From Evernia prunastri (lineage: Eukaryota > Ascomycota > Lecanoromycetes > Lecanorales > Parmeliaceae), in the NCBI GenBank assembly GCA_003184365.1, contig NKYR01000121.1, positions 37,869 through 101,868 on the forward strand: a stretch of 64,000 bases of DNA. The letters are read 5' to 3'. The notes beneath the pieces were generated by a model that searched no databases, had not been told where the DNA came from, and was given only the letters and a program-made list of their open reading frames with translations. The position numbers and the translations under genes are program-made. This document shows, piece after piece, positions 1 to 12,192 of this stretch (position 1 is the stretch's first letter; each line of letters opens with the position of its first letter).

Positions 1-3000
1 ATATCTCATCACTAAGCTGGATCGCCTTTTGGTAGTGACCATAGATGTAAAGCGGAATCATTTGTAAGCTGTTGTAAATGCCTCGAGGTCTTTCAACATT
101 GGAGGAACGTGCCGCTATCAGTTCCATATAGTCTGCAGTGCTATGTTCATCATCGGACATTACCATTTCTGGGGAATCTGTATAAGTCTTCCCTTGGAGC
201 GAACGGGCAACTTGACGAGTTGCAGTCAGGAATACACCACCTCTCATGTCTGCATGCCCTGAGTCAGCCCTTGCTCCTACTAGTGTGTATATCGTCAGAT
301 GTCAATTAGCCTACCTGAAGCCCAATCACCAAAGTCCTCCGCTCCTACCGAGCAGTACATTTCAATGTCCGGCATATTGTCGCCAATTGTGAGGCGCTGA
401 AGGGCGATGCTACCAACCGAGAGCAGATACACATGCTTGTCCCCAGAGACCAGAGATTGATCAATTGCTTCCTCTAAGGCGTCAAAGTGACCTCGCATTG
501 GCGTACAGAGATGCGCAATGAAGAGCGCTGAAAGTGCCAACCCTCGGCCAAGCGTGTAGGGATCTCCATATTGACTCAAAAGTTGTTTCGACAAATCGTG
601 CATTTGGAGGCTGACTGATAACTCGTCACTTCGGCTTATACATACAAAGGCAAAATAAGAGAATCCAAGGCCGATTTGGGAGAAAGTGCTTGGATGGGTC
701 ATGTGAGTCTCAACCATCTTGAGTACAAGCTGATAGAACTTGGGGTCAATTAGCGGTGGGGATAACAAATACTGCATTCGTAGGAACCAACATACCAATA
801 TGCTATTGCTCCAAAAAGCTGCGCTCGTTGCCTCTATTAGCACCGCACCTAGTGCCACCATGTTGCAATCTGCGTCCAGCGCCTTGCTAACAATATCTGA
901 GAAGTTCGCCTCTTGTATTGATTTGCACAAGTCGTGACACTCTTTATCACAGGACGCCCATGTTGGACTGTCGGAGAGGTCAAGACCTAGCTCAAGCAGA
1001 GACGTTTTCAGCGAGCTGAAGCTCCCCGCCATATTTCCCGCTTGGGCAAACAACTTGGATTGCAGAACCCAAGCAGGGGCCTTATCGCTGGCTGTACGCG
1101 CCCCTGCAAATATAGAGTCAAGCAGATTTTGAGCCTGAATAACCTGATCCTGGTGCCAGTAGAGCTCGGCGGCTTTCGTATACAAACTGAGGGTCTCCTC
1201 ATAGTACGCATCAGGTGCTCCCTCCTTCCAAGGTTTTGGGTGCATCAAAGTTAGACACGCCTCGTAATACTGCAGAGCCGTTGGTCGAGCGCCAGACTTG
1301 ATTGCCTTCTCAGCAGCTTCGGCTAAGACGGCCCGGAACCGGTGACGGTATTCTACACGACCCTTGATGACGCTGGCGGATTGACAGATGTGTCGAGCGC
1401 GGTCGTACAAAGAACCACTGCCTAAGTCCAAGTACTTCATCATTGTTTGGACTATAATAAAATGCATCTTCTCAACATCATGACATTCTCTGAGGGCGGC
1501 CGCCGCTCGAACATACCGATCGTGCGAGAAGCTGAACTCGTCCTCGTTGCTGCCAGGCATAAGTATATATGCCTGGAGCGTTGCCTGTAGGCCTTCGACC
1601 ACGTTGTTGGTTGGTTGTGGGGTGAAAAGCTCTGCGACCTTTCGACAGTCAACCTTGCCGTCTACCCCATCGTTATCGAAGTAATCGAATTCACCGCTCA
1701 AGAGTCTCTGTATCAGCTTGAAGGAAAATGTGGTTCCTAAAAGAGAGGCCCAAGCTAGGATGGAACGCGCAGCTTGCGGCAGGTCTTGCAATCGTTTTGT
1801 AATGAAGGCCGTATTTAGTTGTTCACCATAAGAGTCGGACTCGAACTCGGCAAAAACTCTGTCAAGGTCATACTCCCACATCGATTCCTTCCACGAGTAC
1901 CAGATACAGCTTTTCCGATGGCAAACTTCCAGCATTTGTCTCAGGTAGAAGGGATTTCCATTGGACTTTTCTAAGCAAACCGCTGCCAGAGGAAGGCAAT
2001 ATTCCGGTGATCGAAAGATTGTTGCGGATACATAATTGACAACGTCTCGTTCACTGAGGGGTGATAACTTGATAGTCGTGAGGTTAGCGGCTTTATTCCT
2101 CAGCACTGTTTCGACAGGCTTCGAGAGTGTCCCCTCATCTCGACACGTCGTTATGATCACTATCCCTAGCTTCTTTACTATAACATGGGAGATCAAATCC
2201 AAGCTTTCTTCATCGGCGAATTGGATATCATCAAGACATAGGCAAATCAATTTATTCGTAGAGAGGATGCGTAGAACTTCCACGAAGATAGTTACGAATT
2301 TCAATGATCGGGGGTTTACCCCTCCGCGAAGGAAGTCGGAACTGTTCTGATTCCCAGTGCTCATGCTGCTGGTTAGGGCGCTACGCACGCTATTGTTGTC
2401 GCCCATTTCGTTTCTCATGGATTTGTTGAGTCCCTGCTGGGATGATAGCGTCGCAAGCTTATGAGTATACTGTACATCTGTTGATATTAGACTCTCTGGT
2501 AGATCCAGCATGCTGCAGGTCGAAGGCCACAAGCTACGAATGTGCTTGCGCACCATGTTGTGGTATTCGCTATTGACATCGCTTTCTGAGAATATCTGTC
2601 GGAACAATGATCCCATCGCTCGGAGGAGGGGTTCAAAAGGTGCTTTTCTCGCTGGATCAAACTTCGAAGAAGCAAAATAGCCCGATTTCCGAATATCAGC
2701 TTGCGTACTTTGAATCAAACTTGACTTCCCTGCGCCCGCTGCGCCAGTGATAGATATAAGTTCACATCGATGTCTTCGTAAAGATTTATGGCTATTCTTT
2801 CGTCTTGGGGTCTGGCTTGGTCCATGAGGCTGCATACTAGAACTGGCGGGTCTGAGGCCGCTTTTCTCTGTCTCGAGGGTCATCACAGTATCTCTGCTGT
2901 CAATAGCTTCAAGCGGAGGTTTTTCAGCCCTCGCCGTACTGGGGGCAGCAGTGGTGTCGTTTCGGCTGTGCACAAACACTTGGGTCGAGGAGTATGGACC

Positions 3001-4545
3001 TAACGCTGGACTGCTTTCGGAGTTCTTGCCGGTTATAGAGCTTGTGTCACTAGACCTAGTGCCAGTTTCCACACTGTCGAAACGTTCACTCATCGTTGAA
3101 GTACCTGAGGTTGAACCGAAAGCATAGACACCAAGTTTCCCTTTGTCATCGGACAACTCCTGCCACTTCGCAACCTTTTCGATCACTCCGACCACCTTAT
3201 CACGCTCTTCATTCCTTCCAGCAACTTGTGTTGGAAGCACAAAAAAAGACGATACGTCTTTAGTCCCAATCTTGAAATTCGCGAGGCCGTCATTGTCGCC
3301 TTCTCCAAGCAGCCTTTGCACTTCAACAAGATCATACTTCAACCCACCAGAAGAATGATATCGGTCGTCCATTTGCTTCTGGGTCATCTTTTGTATAATT
3401 TTAGCAATCACATCGGGAACATCAATGCGCTCCGACGAGACCAGAGGGATCCTACGACCAAGTACAGAATGTATTATCTCGAGAGGGGTGTCGGCTTGGA
3501 ATGGAGGCCTTCCAGTTAGCATGATCCAGAACAACACCCCTAGTCCATATATATCGGTCCTCGAGTTTGGCTCCGCAGGCATCCGCCCAGTTTGCTCTGG
3601 GGCGACGTATTGAAGTTTGTGCTTGACCCCGATTTCACGCGATAACGTAATCCAGCCACTACTTGTCAAGCCGTTCTCGAATGACCTCGGCCCTGATCCA
3701 AAATTGATGAGTTTGACTACCCCGCTGTCACGATTGAAGTGAAACGCGTCAGCCCTAAGGTCTCCATGAATGACCCTTAGACCATGATGTAAGAGCTCAA
3801 GACATTCGCAGGCACCGATCGCAAAATCAATGAATGTCGACAACGACACCTGGAACTGAGAATCGGGAACATTACTTCTCCCAAAGACATCGCTTCCATC
3901 AGAAAATGTGGGAGCAAGGAATGCAGGACCCAGATCCAGGAGATCTTTCAAATAATTCCGTCCAGGCGATTCAAATATCGATACAATAAGCGTTGTCTTG
4001 TCTCCTTGGTAACTTGGTAGCCTAACAAGATCCAATGGTCTGACCGTGTGTGCACAATCTGGGTCCGCAGTCTGTATAAAGCTTTTGCACAGGTGATATT
4101 CACGTTCGATGCGTAAGGTATGGGTCGAGATTCGAGCAACAACCGGAGTGTATGTTCTATCTTCATCTGCTCTTGTAGATCCCACATCATTGGTACCTGC
4201 AGTACCTTGAGTACCTTGGCTTCCAGTGCGGTGATGTCTGAGTGAAGGTCGGGGACCTAGACGAGGCGAGCTTGGGGTCGAGCTTGTTCTTGCAACCCCT
4301 TGGAAAGAGGATGCACCGGAGGTCTCCTGGCTTAGGTGTTTGAGACCAAAGACATGCCAATTGTCGTAAGTCTGGCGCGAGGCAAATCAGCAAAGACGTC
4401 GTGAGTAGGGTTTACTCTCCCTCACCGAGTGAAATGGTTGGATCGATTGATCCCATGTGTAACCGCTTAGCTGGGCAAGCCGTTCATACAGGCGAGGTGG
4501 AGGTTGCAACGCCTGTCCACCTTCTTTGCTGTCCAGATCTCTCAT
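1..4545 (-). CDS. Hybrid histidine kinase, group X type, N-terminal part (runs off the window)
   Basis: Model: exons 4545-4426, 4371-315 and 258-1 (continues). The long open frame has no ATG at its upstream end (GTG at 4185). Following the frame upstream leads through a 54-nt intron (4372-4425) to an ATG exon reading RLAQLSGYTWD. A second intron (259-314) restores the frame into a GGVFLTATRQVARSL exon. About 1,478 residues are visible. Order: protein-kinase-like region (HGDLR near residue 242, NFGS near 262, APEQTGR near 295), then a large AAA/NACHT-like ATPase (P-loop GAAGAGKSS near 597, Walker B LCLDD near 807), then helical repeats. This is the order of fungal group X kinases (Mak2/Mak3/Phk type). 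The GAF, HisKA, HATPase and receiver domains expected downstream lie outside. Family role: two-component phosphorelay in stress and redox sensing. The kinase-like region lacks the usual HRD and DFG residues, so it may not phosphorylate. Confidence 0.88.
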
Positions 4546-5077
4546 GCTGTCATTATTAATGCAGACATTGCGGAATTGTCGTGTTGAGGAGCAACCGCGA
4601 GAGACTTTGGAAGATCAAGCAACTGAAGCCTAGATAAGTAGCGCCTTGGCATTTTGACTGGTGCTCCCGTGTTGGTGTGATATTTCGGCTATCTTACCAT
4701 ATTCAGAATCGCGCTAACAGCGGTCTTGTTCCGCTATCGCTAGAAGCTTCCTACCGAGGGTACATTTAGATATGTGCGACAAGTAGTAATATATATTTAG
4801 GCCATTTCCCGTGTAGAAAGGCCAGAAAATCCTATGCTATTACATTAGGCTATAAGGAGACACTGCTACAGATCTAGATCTAATGTCCCGTTTATTGACA
4901 AGGAAGAGTCTGCGTTCGAAACTGACACTTCGAACACATTGTAGCGTAGAAAAGTGTGACAGAAGAGGCTGCTCTAAAGCGCTCCAACATACACGGAAAA
5001 GGGTATCGCTGCCTAGACTCCGAGGAATTCCACTACAAGGCCTCCCCGTACTCCGTGCGGGCAAACAAAGCTGTAAT
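4546..5077. other. Intergenic region upstream of the histidine kinase
   Basis: No open frame with family features on either strand. It should hold the 5' leader and promoter of the kinase and the 3' end of the WW-domain gene, both on the minus strand. It contains a short AT-rich patch near 4780-4800. No convincing TATA element was identified. Confidence 0.5.
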
Positions 5078-6235
5078 TTAGAACATGCCGCCACCCATTC
5101 CGCCCATCATCATGTCTCCCAGGAGTAGACCTCCCATAAGCCCACCGGCCAGCGGCAGGCCATACCCGCCACCATAGCCTCCTCCATATGGTCTAGAGTC
5201 TGAATGATTCGAAGTCAGTATTACTGTTTTTAGATGGCTTCCGGAGTCTGAAAGCAAGTCTCAGGGGCTGGAAATAAGGCCTCCGGCCCGCCCCCAGCTA
5301 TGACGAGAAGGGAAACAATGGGACTGAACAGATGACTTACAAGGGTACTGCGGCCTGATAAACGTAGCATTGGGATTAGCATACGGGCCTTGCGTATATG
5401 GGTTGTAGCCATAGCCTCCGCGCGGCGGTCCCATGCCCTGTGGAGGCTCGATGTAGATATCTTTCCCATCCCTCCCCTTGCCAACGTACTGCGGCTCCCC
5501 CGTCTGTACAGCCCTTGACATGGCCTGCCGCAGCTCCTGGTGGCGCTGATAAGCTCGTCGCTCCTCCTCTGCGCGCCGGATCCGTTCTTGCTCTCGCTGC
5601 TCGTGGGTAGTGTGCGTCATTTTGTCCTTCATTTTGCGGCCGAACTTCGTGACGCCAGTGGGTGGGTTTGGGTCCCGGGGTGGGAGCTCTGCGGCACCGG
5701 TTCCGGTCTGCTGGGGGTGGTGGTGATGATGATGGTCGCCGTCGTCATCACTGCTTTCTGCCGCAATGTCGGCCTGGCTTGGAACTCTAAGGGAACCCTT
5801 GATCTTCTGCCTTTCCTTTGGGTCTAAGCCATTCATGTATTGTTCGTCGTCGTAGGGATGACACCATATCGACCGTGGTGGCTCGACATCTGTGTCAACG
5901 AAGAATTGGTGGTGATTTTGCGGGTCATACTGTCTGATCCACCCGTGAGGCAGAGGCCGCCCTTCGTCCTCCATGCTGCGGCGACTTTGTGGTGGGATGC
6001 CATTGCGTACTTTGTGTGGTACTGAGGTGTTGGTATTTGTGTTCGTAGGTCTGTTCGAAGAACCCGCGGCTTCGTCGTAGGAGGGTGGCGCGTCTGTAGG
6101 AATATGGTCCATGATGCTGTATTTTGAGTGAAAATGCAGCGGATCTTGGCTATGATTACCTATAGGTATTGTACTTGACAAAGAGGTAAAGGGTCTAAAG
6201 ATTCCATCATGGCTGATGTCATCATCATCATCCAT
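5078..6235 (-). CDS. WW-domain protein with PPSY motif and Gly/Met-rich tail
   Basis: Exons 6235-5341 and 5199-5078, intron 5200-5340 (141 nt, GTAAGT donor), 338 residues. The uncorrected frame runs into the intron and ends early; the spliced frame ends in a Gly-Met-rich tail (GGLMGG, GDMMMGG). One WW domain lies at about residues 95-128 (GWIRQYDP; second Trp in SIWCHP, W99 and W124). A PPSY motif near residue 50 could bind WW domains. There is a run of six His near residue 168 and a charged, probably helical stretch (EQRERI, AEEERRAYQRHQE). WW domains bind proline-rich ligands; the partner cannot be told. The acidic first 41 residues (MDDDDD) could be leader sequence: an alternative ATG at 6112 begins MDHIPTDAPPSY. 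Confidence 0.8.
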
Positions 6236-8284
6236 TACGTGGCTACTTTACGAGTACGAAAGAATTAACGCTACTAGTAAATTACAGATAGTTTTAAAGA
6301 CGTATCTCTAGATCTTTACTCTAATAGCAGAGTCTCATTCTCCGTTATCATAATAGAGTGTTTACAACGTCCAATGAAGGATTGATCTATCGAACAAGTT
6401 AACAGTAGTATTACTCAGGCCCCCCAAAGCTCCCATACTTTCCACCATATACCTCAATCTTCGCTCGAGTCGCCTTATATGCGTCCATCTCCACAATTAC
6501 GCTCAACAGCGGCTCCTTCGTGATCGCCAACTGATATTTTGCCCTTACGCCCTTGACCGGATCTCTAGCTTGCGTTCCATTCCGCTTCGTTAATTGTTCT
6601 TTGGCGCTCATATGGTCGTAGGCTGAATGAGAAAGTTCACGGAGAGTCCGGTCCAGTATGCGGAAACCGCAGGGTTTGACTGCATGTGAAGTGGATGTTC
6701 CATTCTGCTTTGACTTCGTGGGAGAGGTCGTCGGTAAAGTCTTCGACGGCCCATGTGGAGGCACAGTAGATCTTGAAGATAGGCACTCTGAGCGAGTATA
6801 GGTGTCAGTAGGGTTTATATTCCAGGGAGTTTGAGGAAGCCCGACTCCCTTCGGCTTCCGGTAGAGCGCAGACGAGGAATGTTTTAAGGTGGGACAGTGG
6901 TGTTAGAGGTGGGCGTAGGCGGTGAAGGTTATACAGGGTAGGCCGACAATACAGGTCTAGGTGAAGGAGGTTGGGGCTTCGTTTGTGAGCCAGGAAGAAC
7001 AATAGCGTTAGAATCATGGATGTTCGGCTTTGTATTGATGCTTCTTCTCGGTATAAAGGACCTCTGGAAAGCTAGCGGTTAGTGCTAGATCCAAGCGTGT
7101 GATTATAGGAGCTTTACCTGGAGAACATTCCGGTTAGGGCGCGTTCCGAGCCATTGAGTCTTGAACCTTGGATCAAACGGGCTTCAGAGCGCTGGCACGG
7201 CAAGAGGTAGAACCTGGTGAGACGTTCTGAGCTCTACGCACCTTGCGGAGAAGAAAGTGTAGAAATTTGGTTGTTGGTTCCCAGCCTCCTCCCGGCATTT
7301 TAGCCGAGCTTGTCATGCCATTCACTCATTTAGTAGGGCATATAAGGATACCTTCAGGGGAGCTCTGAGATTGAGAATCCAAGCATCCTATACACATCAT
7401 CACTCCTTTATATCTGATCGTTCCAACAGAAAGACTCTGATAGAAATCAGTTAAGGGTGTTAGAAGACTTAGCAAAAGTCGCGGATTGTTCCTGGAACTC
7501 TAAGGCAAGCCTTTTTTGTCGCAATATGACCATATTCAAGATAGACGAAGACGAATATGGCGCATTGTGAAGAAAGCTTCGAACGTAAGGGATCTTCATA
7601 GTTTCAGCCAGTTTGACGATCTCTGGAACCTCTCTGTGTAGCTTGCCTGTACCGAAATCAAGTACCTTACTACCATAATCATTGACGTCCTCGACGAATT
7701 CGAGCAAGATGCCCATTACAGAGTAGTCACCTGAGGGAAAAGTGAGGGATGTGGGTGTTGATTGGAGTCGTTGGGTTGAGGAGAACCATAGGCTTTTGTT
7801 TTGCTGTCTGTGTGTTTGCTCGAAACGGGAATTGAACCAGCACATCGCGTCTGGCGGTCTTGATAATGTCTTATACGCATTGCCAGACGCCATGTTCCCC
7901 CTTCCAAAGAGGATGGACCGCTAGTCAGTCATAGCAAGAATATCCAGGGCAGGGGCGTGGTCGGGAGCAATAATGCCGCTTCTATCCCTATGGCTTCCTT
8001 CGACTATTCTCGGCACTCATGATTCGGTAATTCCTCCTGTTAGCTCTCCTGCTTCAGAAAATAAGACCTGTATCCTCTACGGAACTAGTGAATCAGGTGA
8101 CGAACCAAGCCAAAAGATAAACAAAGGGCAAGCAACCGAGAATTACGATGCGGAGCATTGCTCTTGCACCTAGTTCTATTTAGAAAAGCATTCCAAGGTA
8201 CCCTACATCTTTGTTGTAACATGCAAATTTTCCTACCTCACACAGCGAGACTTGCATGGAAGAGTGCCACTGGTACTCACTTCA
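6236..8284. other. Two-kb stretch with only unrecognised fragments
   Basis: Nothing I can name. Minus-strand frames at 6411-6764, 6805-7017 and 7447-7893 stay open for 70-148 codons, but none has a family motif I recognise and I could not join them by splicing. Part of 7447-7893 weakly resembles the C-terminal half of a BTB/POZ domain, so the stretch could be the remains of such a gene. It could equally be the 3' region of the P450 plus intergenic DNA. Confidence 0.4.
7447..7893 (-). CDS. Hypothetical open frame, weak BTB/POZ resemblance
   Basis: A 148-codon ATG-initiated frame. The middle (SGDYSVMGILLEFVEDV followed by EIVKLAETMKIPYVRSFL) has the rhythm of the end of a BTB fold, where a GDY turn is followed by helices containing 'LAxxxxIPxL'. 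No signal peptide or membrane segment. The first half is low in hydrophobic pattern and may not be coding. It could be a fragment of a decayed BTB gene or a chance frame. Confidence 0.22.
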   Translation of the reverse strand: MASGNAYKTLSRPPDAMCWFNSRFEQTHRQQNKSLWFSSTQRLQSTPTSLTFPSGDYSVMGILLEFVEDVNDYGSKVLDFGTGKLHREVPEIVKLAETMKIPYVRSFLHNAPYSSSSILNMVILRQKRLALEFQEQSATFAKSSNTLN

Positions 8285-10607
8285 CTACAAGCCCGTCTTC
8301 TCTGCCGAGTGCCGTGACTTCAACCCGACATTGAAATCCGAGATCCAGAATCCATTCATAGCATATATCTCCATCGGCTTTTCCGGGGTTTCGATTCTCA
8401 TCTCGAACTGCCTGAAAAGCTACGGCCACAGTGACGTTAGTCCTATCTTTGAGGTTACCATTAGAAGCCTCAAGCATTTACCTCTGTGAGAGCTTTACTC
8501 ATCTCCACGATTGCAAGGTTCCTTCGAGAAGGCGTCAGCAGACGAACTATGACAACCCTAGATTCGCAAAAACAAACTTCCCAAGGCATAGACGCCTGCT
8601 GGCTCCCCATCCAAGCTCGACTTTCTCGAACCTTTTCACCTGTTCCTCGCCTTCAAGCCACCTCTCCGGTCGAAACATGGCTGCGTCACTACCATATATG
8701 CTTGTTTGTCGGTTTATCGAATACGTGAGGCAGCCTGATTTGAAGTCGCCTGAGATCAGAATCCGAGGCGTGAAGCGAGAGAGAAAGCAGTTATTACTAG
8801 ACGGCAGGACTCACCTATTTCAGTTCCCTCAGGAAGATAATGGCCACAAATCCGCACACCACCTGAGGGGACTATGCGTGGCATCACAAACGGAATCGGG
8901 GGTCGACTAATGAGTCAGCGTGCATCATGCCACGGACCAATGCAGTACGCAGCAGTCTTTTAACGCGAGGAAATCCACGTTAAGATTGCAATTGATCAGG
9001 CTGCCGCTTGAGCGACCTTTCTTAGCCATTCGAGTAAAATTCGGCTCCCAAAAAGACGTGGGGACGATGAAGTGGTAACGATTTTGAACTCAACTTGGGG
9101 GACTTACAGGCGTACGGCTTCCTTTAGAATTGCCGATAGATACGGAACATGTTGCTTTACCTCATTATATTGAACCGGGTTAGACAGAAGATGTGCTTTT
9201 TCTGCAGCATCGATCTCCTCAAGCAGTCGGTTATAGACCACGGGGTTCGTGATCACCAATAGTATCACCATCGTTAGCGTTGTCGAGGTTGAATTGGATC
9301 CTACGAGACTACACTTGATCAGCGTCAGTGTATCGATATATGCCAGCCGCCATACTAGGCACCCCAAAGTTCGCTCTTCACCCTCTCGTGCGGTATCCCC
9401 TTGTTATGCAGATCTCGATAGTCGAGAAAGCCCTGGACAAGGTCCTTATGGCTCAGACCAAGCCCATGATCTTGCAATCGGCTGTCAACAACATCTGACG
9501 CCGTCTGTGCGAACATTAATATCATAGGACCAGTCTCAAGCTTGAGTCAGATATCAATACCTTTCTGAGATCCGCAATGACACCTTTTGCTGATATTCTA
9601 GCAAGAGCAGGTCCGATACCTAAGCTGTTCAATGCCACCATGAAGGAAGGCCAAGTCACAGGTATACTGCTTATTGCCGAAGCCCGTTTAATCCCTTCGA
9701 GCAATGGGGCAAGCTTTTCACCATGACGGATGTAGTCTGACAATTGTTAACTTCGCTTATGGTCTCCTCCGCTCACGGCTTCGTTTACCAAAAGAATGAC
9801 TAAACGCCTTTTTCACGCTTTGTCAGCAAGCTCGTTGAAGGAAGCTAGAGGCACGGACCATTGTAGTAATGAAGTCCATGGGAAATGACTCCAGGTACTT
9901 TGCTAGATCGCAGGTCCTTCCGACATTGGCGTAGCGGGTGCGTAATACATCCACAAGCTCCAAAACGATTGAATCCATTGCGGACTCATTTTTGAGTATT
10001 GCAGCCAAGGAGTACTTACACAATCAATGATCAGTACGGCTCTACCAGTAATAGTGCGAGGAATTGCCGAACCGCAGGCGTTAGACATTTTTTTATCTCG
10101 TCGTGAGCTTTATTGCTCCCCTCCTCGGACGCTATAAAGACTCCTCCCCAGGCTTCCTCGAGCGGCTGACTGAAGATTGCCCTCTCCCAGCTGTATATCT
10201 GGTGCGCGAAAGCCGAGTCATTGACGAGCACTCGATTGGGTGCCGCCCGATAGATTGGCCCTTTTTCACTCAACATCTGCCACAAGAGCCTGTTACAGCA
10301 CCTTTCGGTGGGAGGAGCCAGCTCACCATACTTATCATGCAGACTTGAGAGGATGGTATGCTCTTTCCCGCTGATCGACTGCTGATATTGCCATAGCTTG
10401 CTGACAGAGGCAAGAACAGGCCCAGGTATCTTGCTGTTTACGATCAGACCTGAAGAGTTGCATACACCTAAGACGGGTACTTTACCTTAACGGGTGAAAG
10501 TAGCGGGTCCTGATTATGGAATATAGTAGTATCAGGCCGAGAACAACGACTGGGAGTTGGAAGAGAGGTACGAAGGATACATCGCCGAATATACTCGCTG
10601 ATAACAT
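8285..10607 (-). CDS. Cytochrome P450 monooxygenase, 12 exons
   Basis: Exons: 10607-10486, 10433-10327, 10260-10073, 10014-9859, 9807-9789, 9736-9561, 9504-9363, 9300-9108, 8906-8815, 8734-8578, 8521-8482, 8407-8285. The eleven introns keep phase and give 504 residues, normal P450 length. N-terminal membrane anchor (VVVLGLILLYSII), then HPLSKIPGP hinge and KYGPIYRAAPNRV. I-helix GSNSTST, helix K KEAVRL (E364-R367), FRPERW (419-424), heme loop GWGASRRLCLGK with Cys448. ER-bound haem-thiolate oxygenase; the pisatin demethylase/benzoate hydroxylase-like branch is the closest impression, substrate unknown. Odd points: the haem signature has Trp for Phe and Ser for the conserved Gly; exon 5 is only 19 nt; the intron before the I-helix (9301-9362) is the weakest join; intron 8907-9107 is 201 nt. 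No cluster partners are adjacent. Confidence 0.85.
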
Positions 10608-11224
10608 TCTGGTTGCGAATTGGGAAGTTTTCTGTGTGTTCGTGGTATCTAGTTTTTGGACACAGAATTAAACGTTGAAAAGCAATGGAAGAGAGCCTTT
10701 ATAAGTCGAGATAGCTGTGAGCTGGACATTGCGTCAATAATGTCAATGGCGCATGGAAAAAAATTGTGTCGGCACAAAAAAGCTGCGCCTGCAGGATGGT
10801 GCAGTACAGCATACCGAAATGACTGGATGCGATGCACGGCTGTGTCATGATGAAGATGTCATTCCGTGAATGCCGCGATCCAAGACGCGGCCTCACCACC
10901 GTTGCGTCGCTCGATAATGATTCTATGAAAACCACACTTCCCGAGTGTTTCCGATGCAGGTAATCGTGTTGATGGCTTATTGGTGTCTGCAACTTGATCT
11001 AGATTCAATAGGTCGGTGATATCGTTACAACCCCCTTTGGTACAGTTATAGGTATACCCTCTCCTCGGCTATATGAAAATAGAATAATTACACGCGTGTA
11101 CTTCGTAGCGCTAAAATCTCACCAAGCCCTCCAAAGTCTTAGGGCCCCGTTCGACAAAGAAGTCTATGCCCCGGAGTATCTACACTTCGCGTAAGAAATC
11201 TTCGAAGTCCAGTCGTCTAATACG
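10608..11224. other. Upstream region of the P450, no gene seen
   Basis: Presumed P450 promoter followed by unassigned sequence. Overlapping short frames on both strands at 10640-10990 lack motifs. The GC content drops toward 11,200, where the AT-rich island starts. Confidence 0.45.
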
Positions 11225-11536
11225 TAACATATAGAGAACATCGAAAGATGCTTATAAATCGAATCGAGATTAATATTTTTACGTATATCGATTTACGTGA
11301 TAATTAATATATAATCGATTTGTTATAAGAGAATCTGTTTCGCTTATTCTATATTTACTCAAGTTTAGTATTTTATTTTTTAGTCTTTTTTATACTTACT
11401 AATATTAGATATTCGTTTTTAAGTTAAGTATATATAATTTATTATTACGATATAATATTAAATAATCTATAATTACTAGATAAAAGATAATAACTTAGTA
11501 TATAATTTAATACTCGACTTTAAATTAATATATAAT
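11225..11536. repeat. AT-rich, TpA-rich island (RIP-like relic)
   Basis: About 310 bp dominated by A and T with very frequent TA steps and few C or G, in sharp contrast to the flanks. This is the look of sequence degraded by repeat-induced point mutation in ascomycetes. It ends exactly where the first 185-bp LTR begins. No open frame. Confidence 0.6.
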
Positions 11537-12191
11537 TGTCAGGGAACGAGGCTTGATAAGAGGAATCTCATTCTCTATGGCTAGGACTAAGGTAAAGGCC
11601 AAGACGAAAGATGAGGAAACAAGAAAGAACGGGGGATGCGAGCAGCCCTTAAGGGGCTGTCGCCTAGATCGTCGGCTATCGCATAGATTAACCTGACTAG
11701 ACTGAGATCCACACCATGACAGTAGCTCCCCCTTCAAAGGCTGAGCTCCTGCGAAGCAGACAAAGGATGTAGACAAGGCGAAGGTAAAGACGAAGGCGGA
11801 GACAAGGCGAGGGCGGAGGCGAAGACTAAGCGCGGCGAGCAAGCGAGGCGAGAAAGGCGAAAACTGGACGAGACACAGGCGAAGATTAGGCGGGCGAGAG
11901 GAGGATTAGACGAAGGACGAACGCGAGGCGAGACCGGAGACGAAGGCGAAGGCGAAGGCGAAGGCGAAGGCGAAGGCGAAGGCGAAGGCGAAGGCTAGAA
12001 GAAAGAAATCCAAAAAAAAATTTCTTGTCAGGTTCGACCCTTTCACAGACCATAGATACATACGTATCTAGGGTCTTGGTCAAATGGCCGACGAGTATCC
12101 TTTGCGGCTACCGCATGTACGTATGTAGGCTACACTCTTCGTAGTATAGATACCGACATACTAGCATGCTACCGCATATGCCTATGGGACC
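11537..12191 (+). mobile_element. LTR element fragment: LTR copy 1 plus start of internal region
   Basis: The 185-bp LTR (11537-11721) begins TGTCAGGG and ends CATGACA, giving the inverted TGTCA/TGACA ends typical of LTRs. It is followed by G/A-rich internal sequence shared with the element at 13041, including a perfect (CGAAGG)9 run at 11941-11994. The shared stretch ends at a single N (12192), where unrelated LINE sequence begins. This LTR copy differs from the other two at several sites near its start, so it comes from a different insertion. Orientation is arbitrary. No coding capacity. Confidence 0.7.
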
Positions 12192-12192
12192 N

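Noticed and set aside
8256..8910. Plus-strand open frames of 77-159 codons
   Set aside because: They are antisense to the last exons of the P450, which carry the recognised haem-loop and C-terminal motifs.
8285..10607. P450 as a pseudogene because the open frames are short and scattered
   Set aside because: Reconstructing eleven introns gives one in-phase 504-codon frame containing every P450 landmark.
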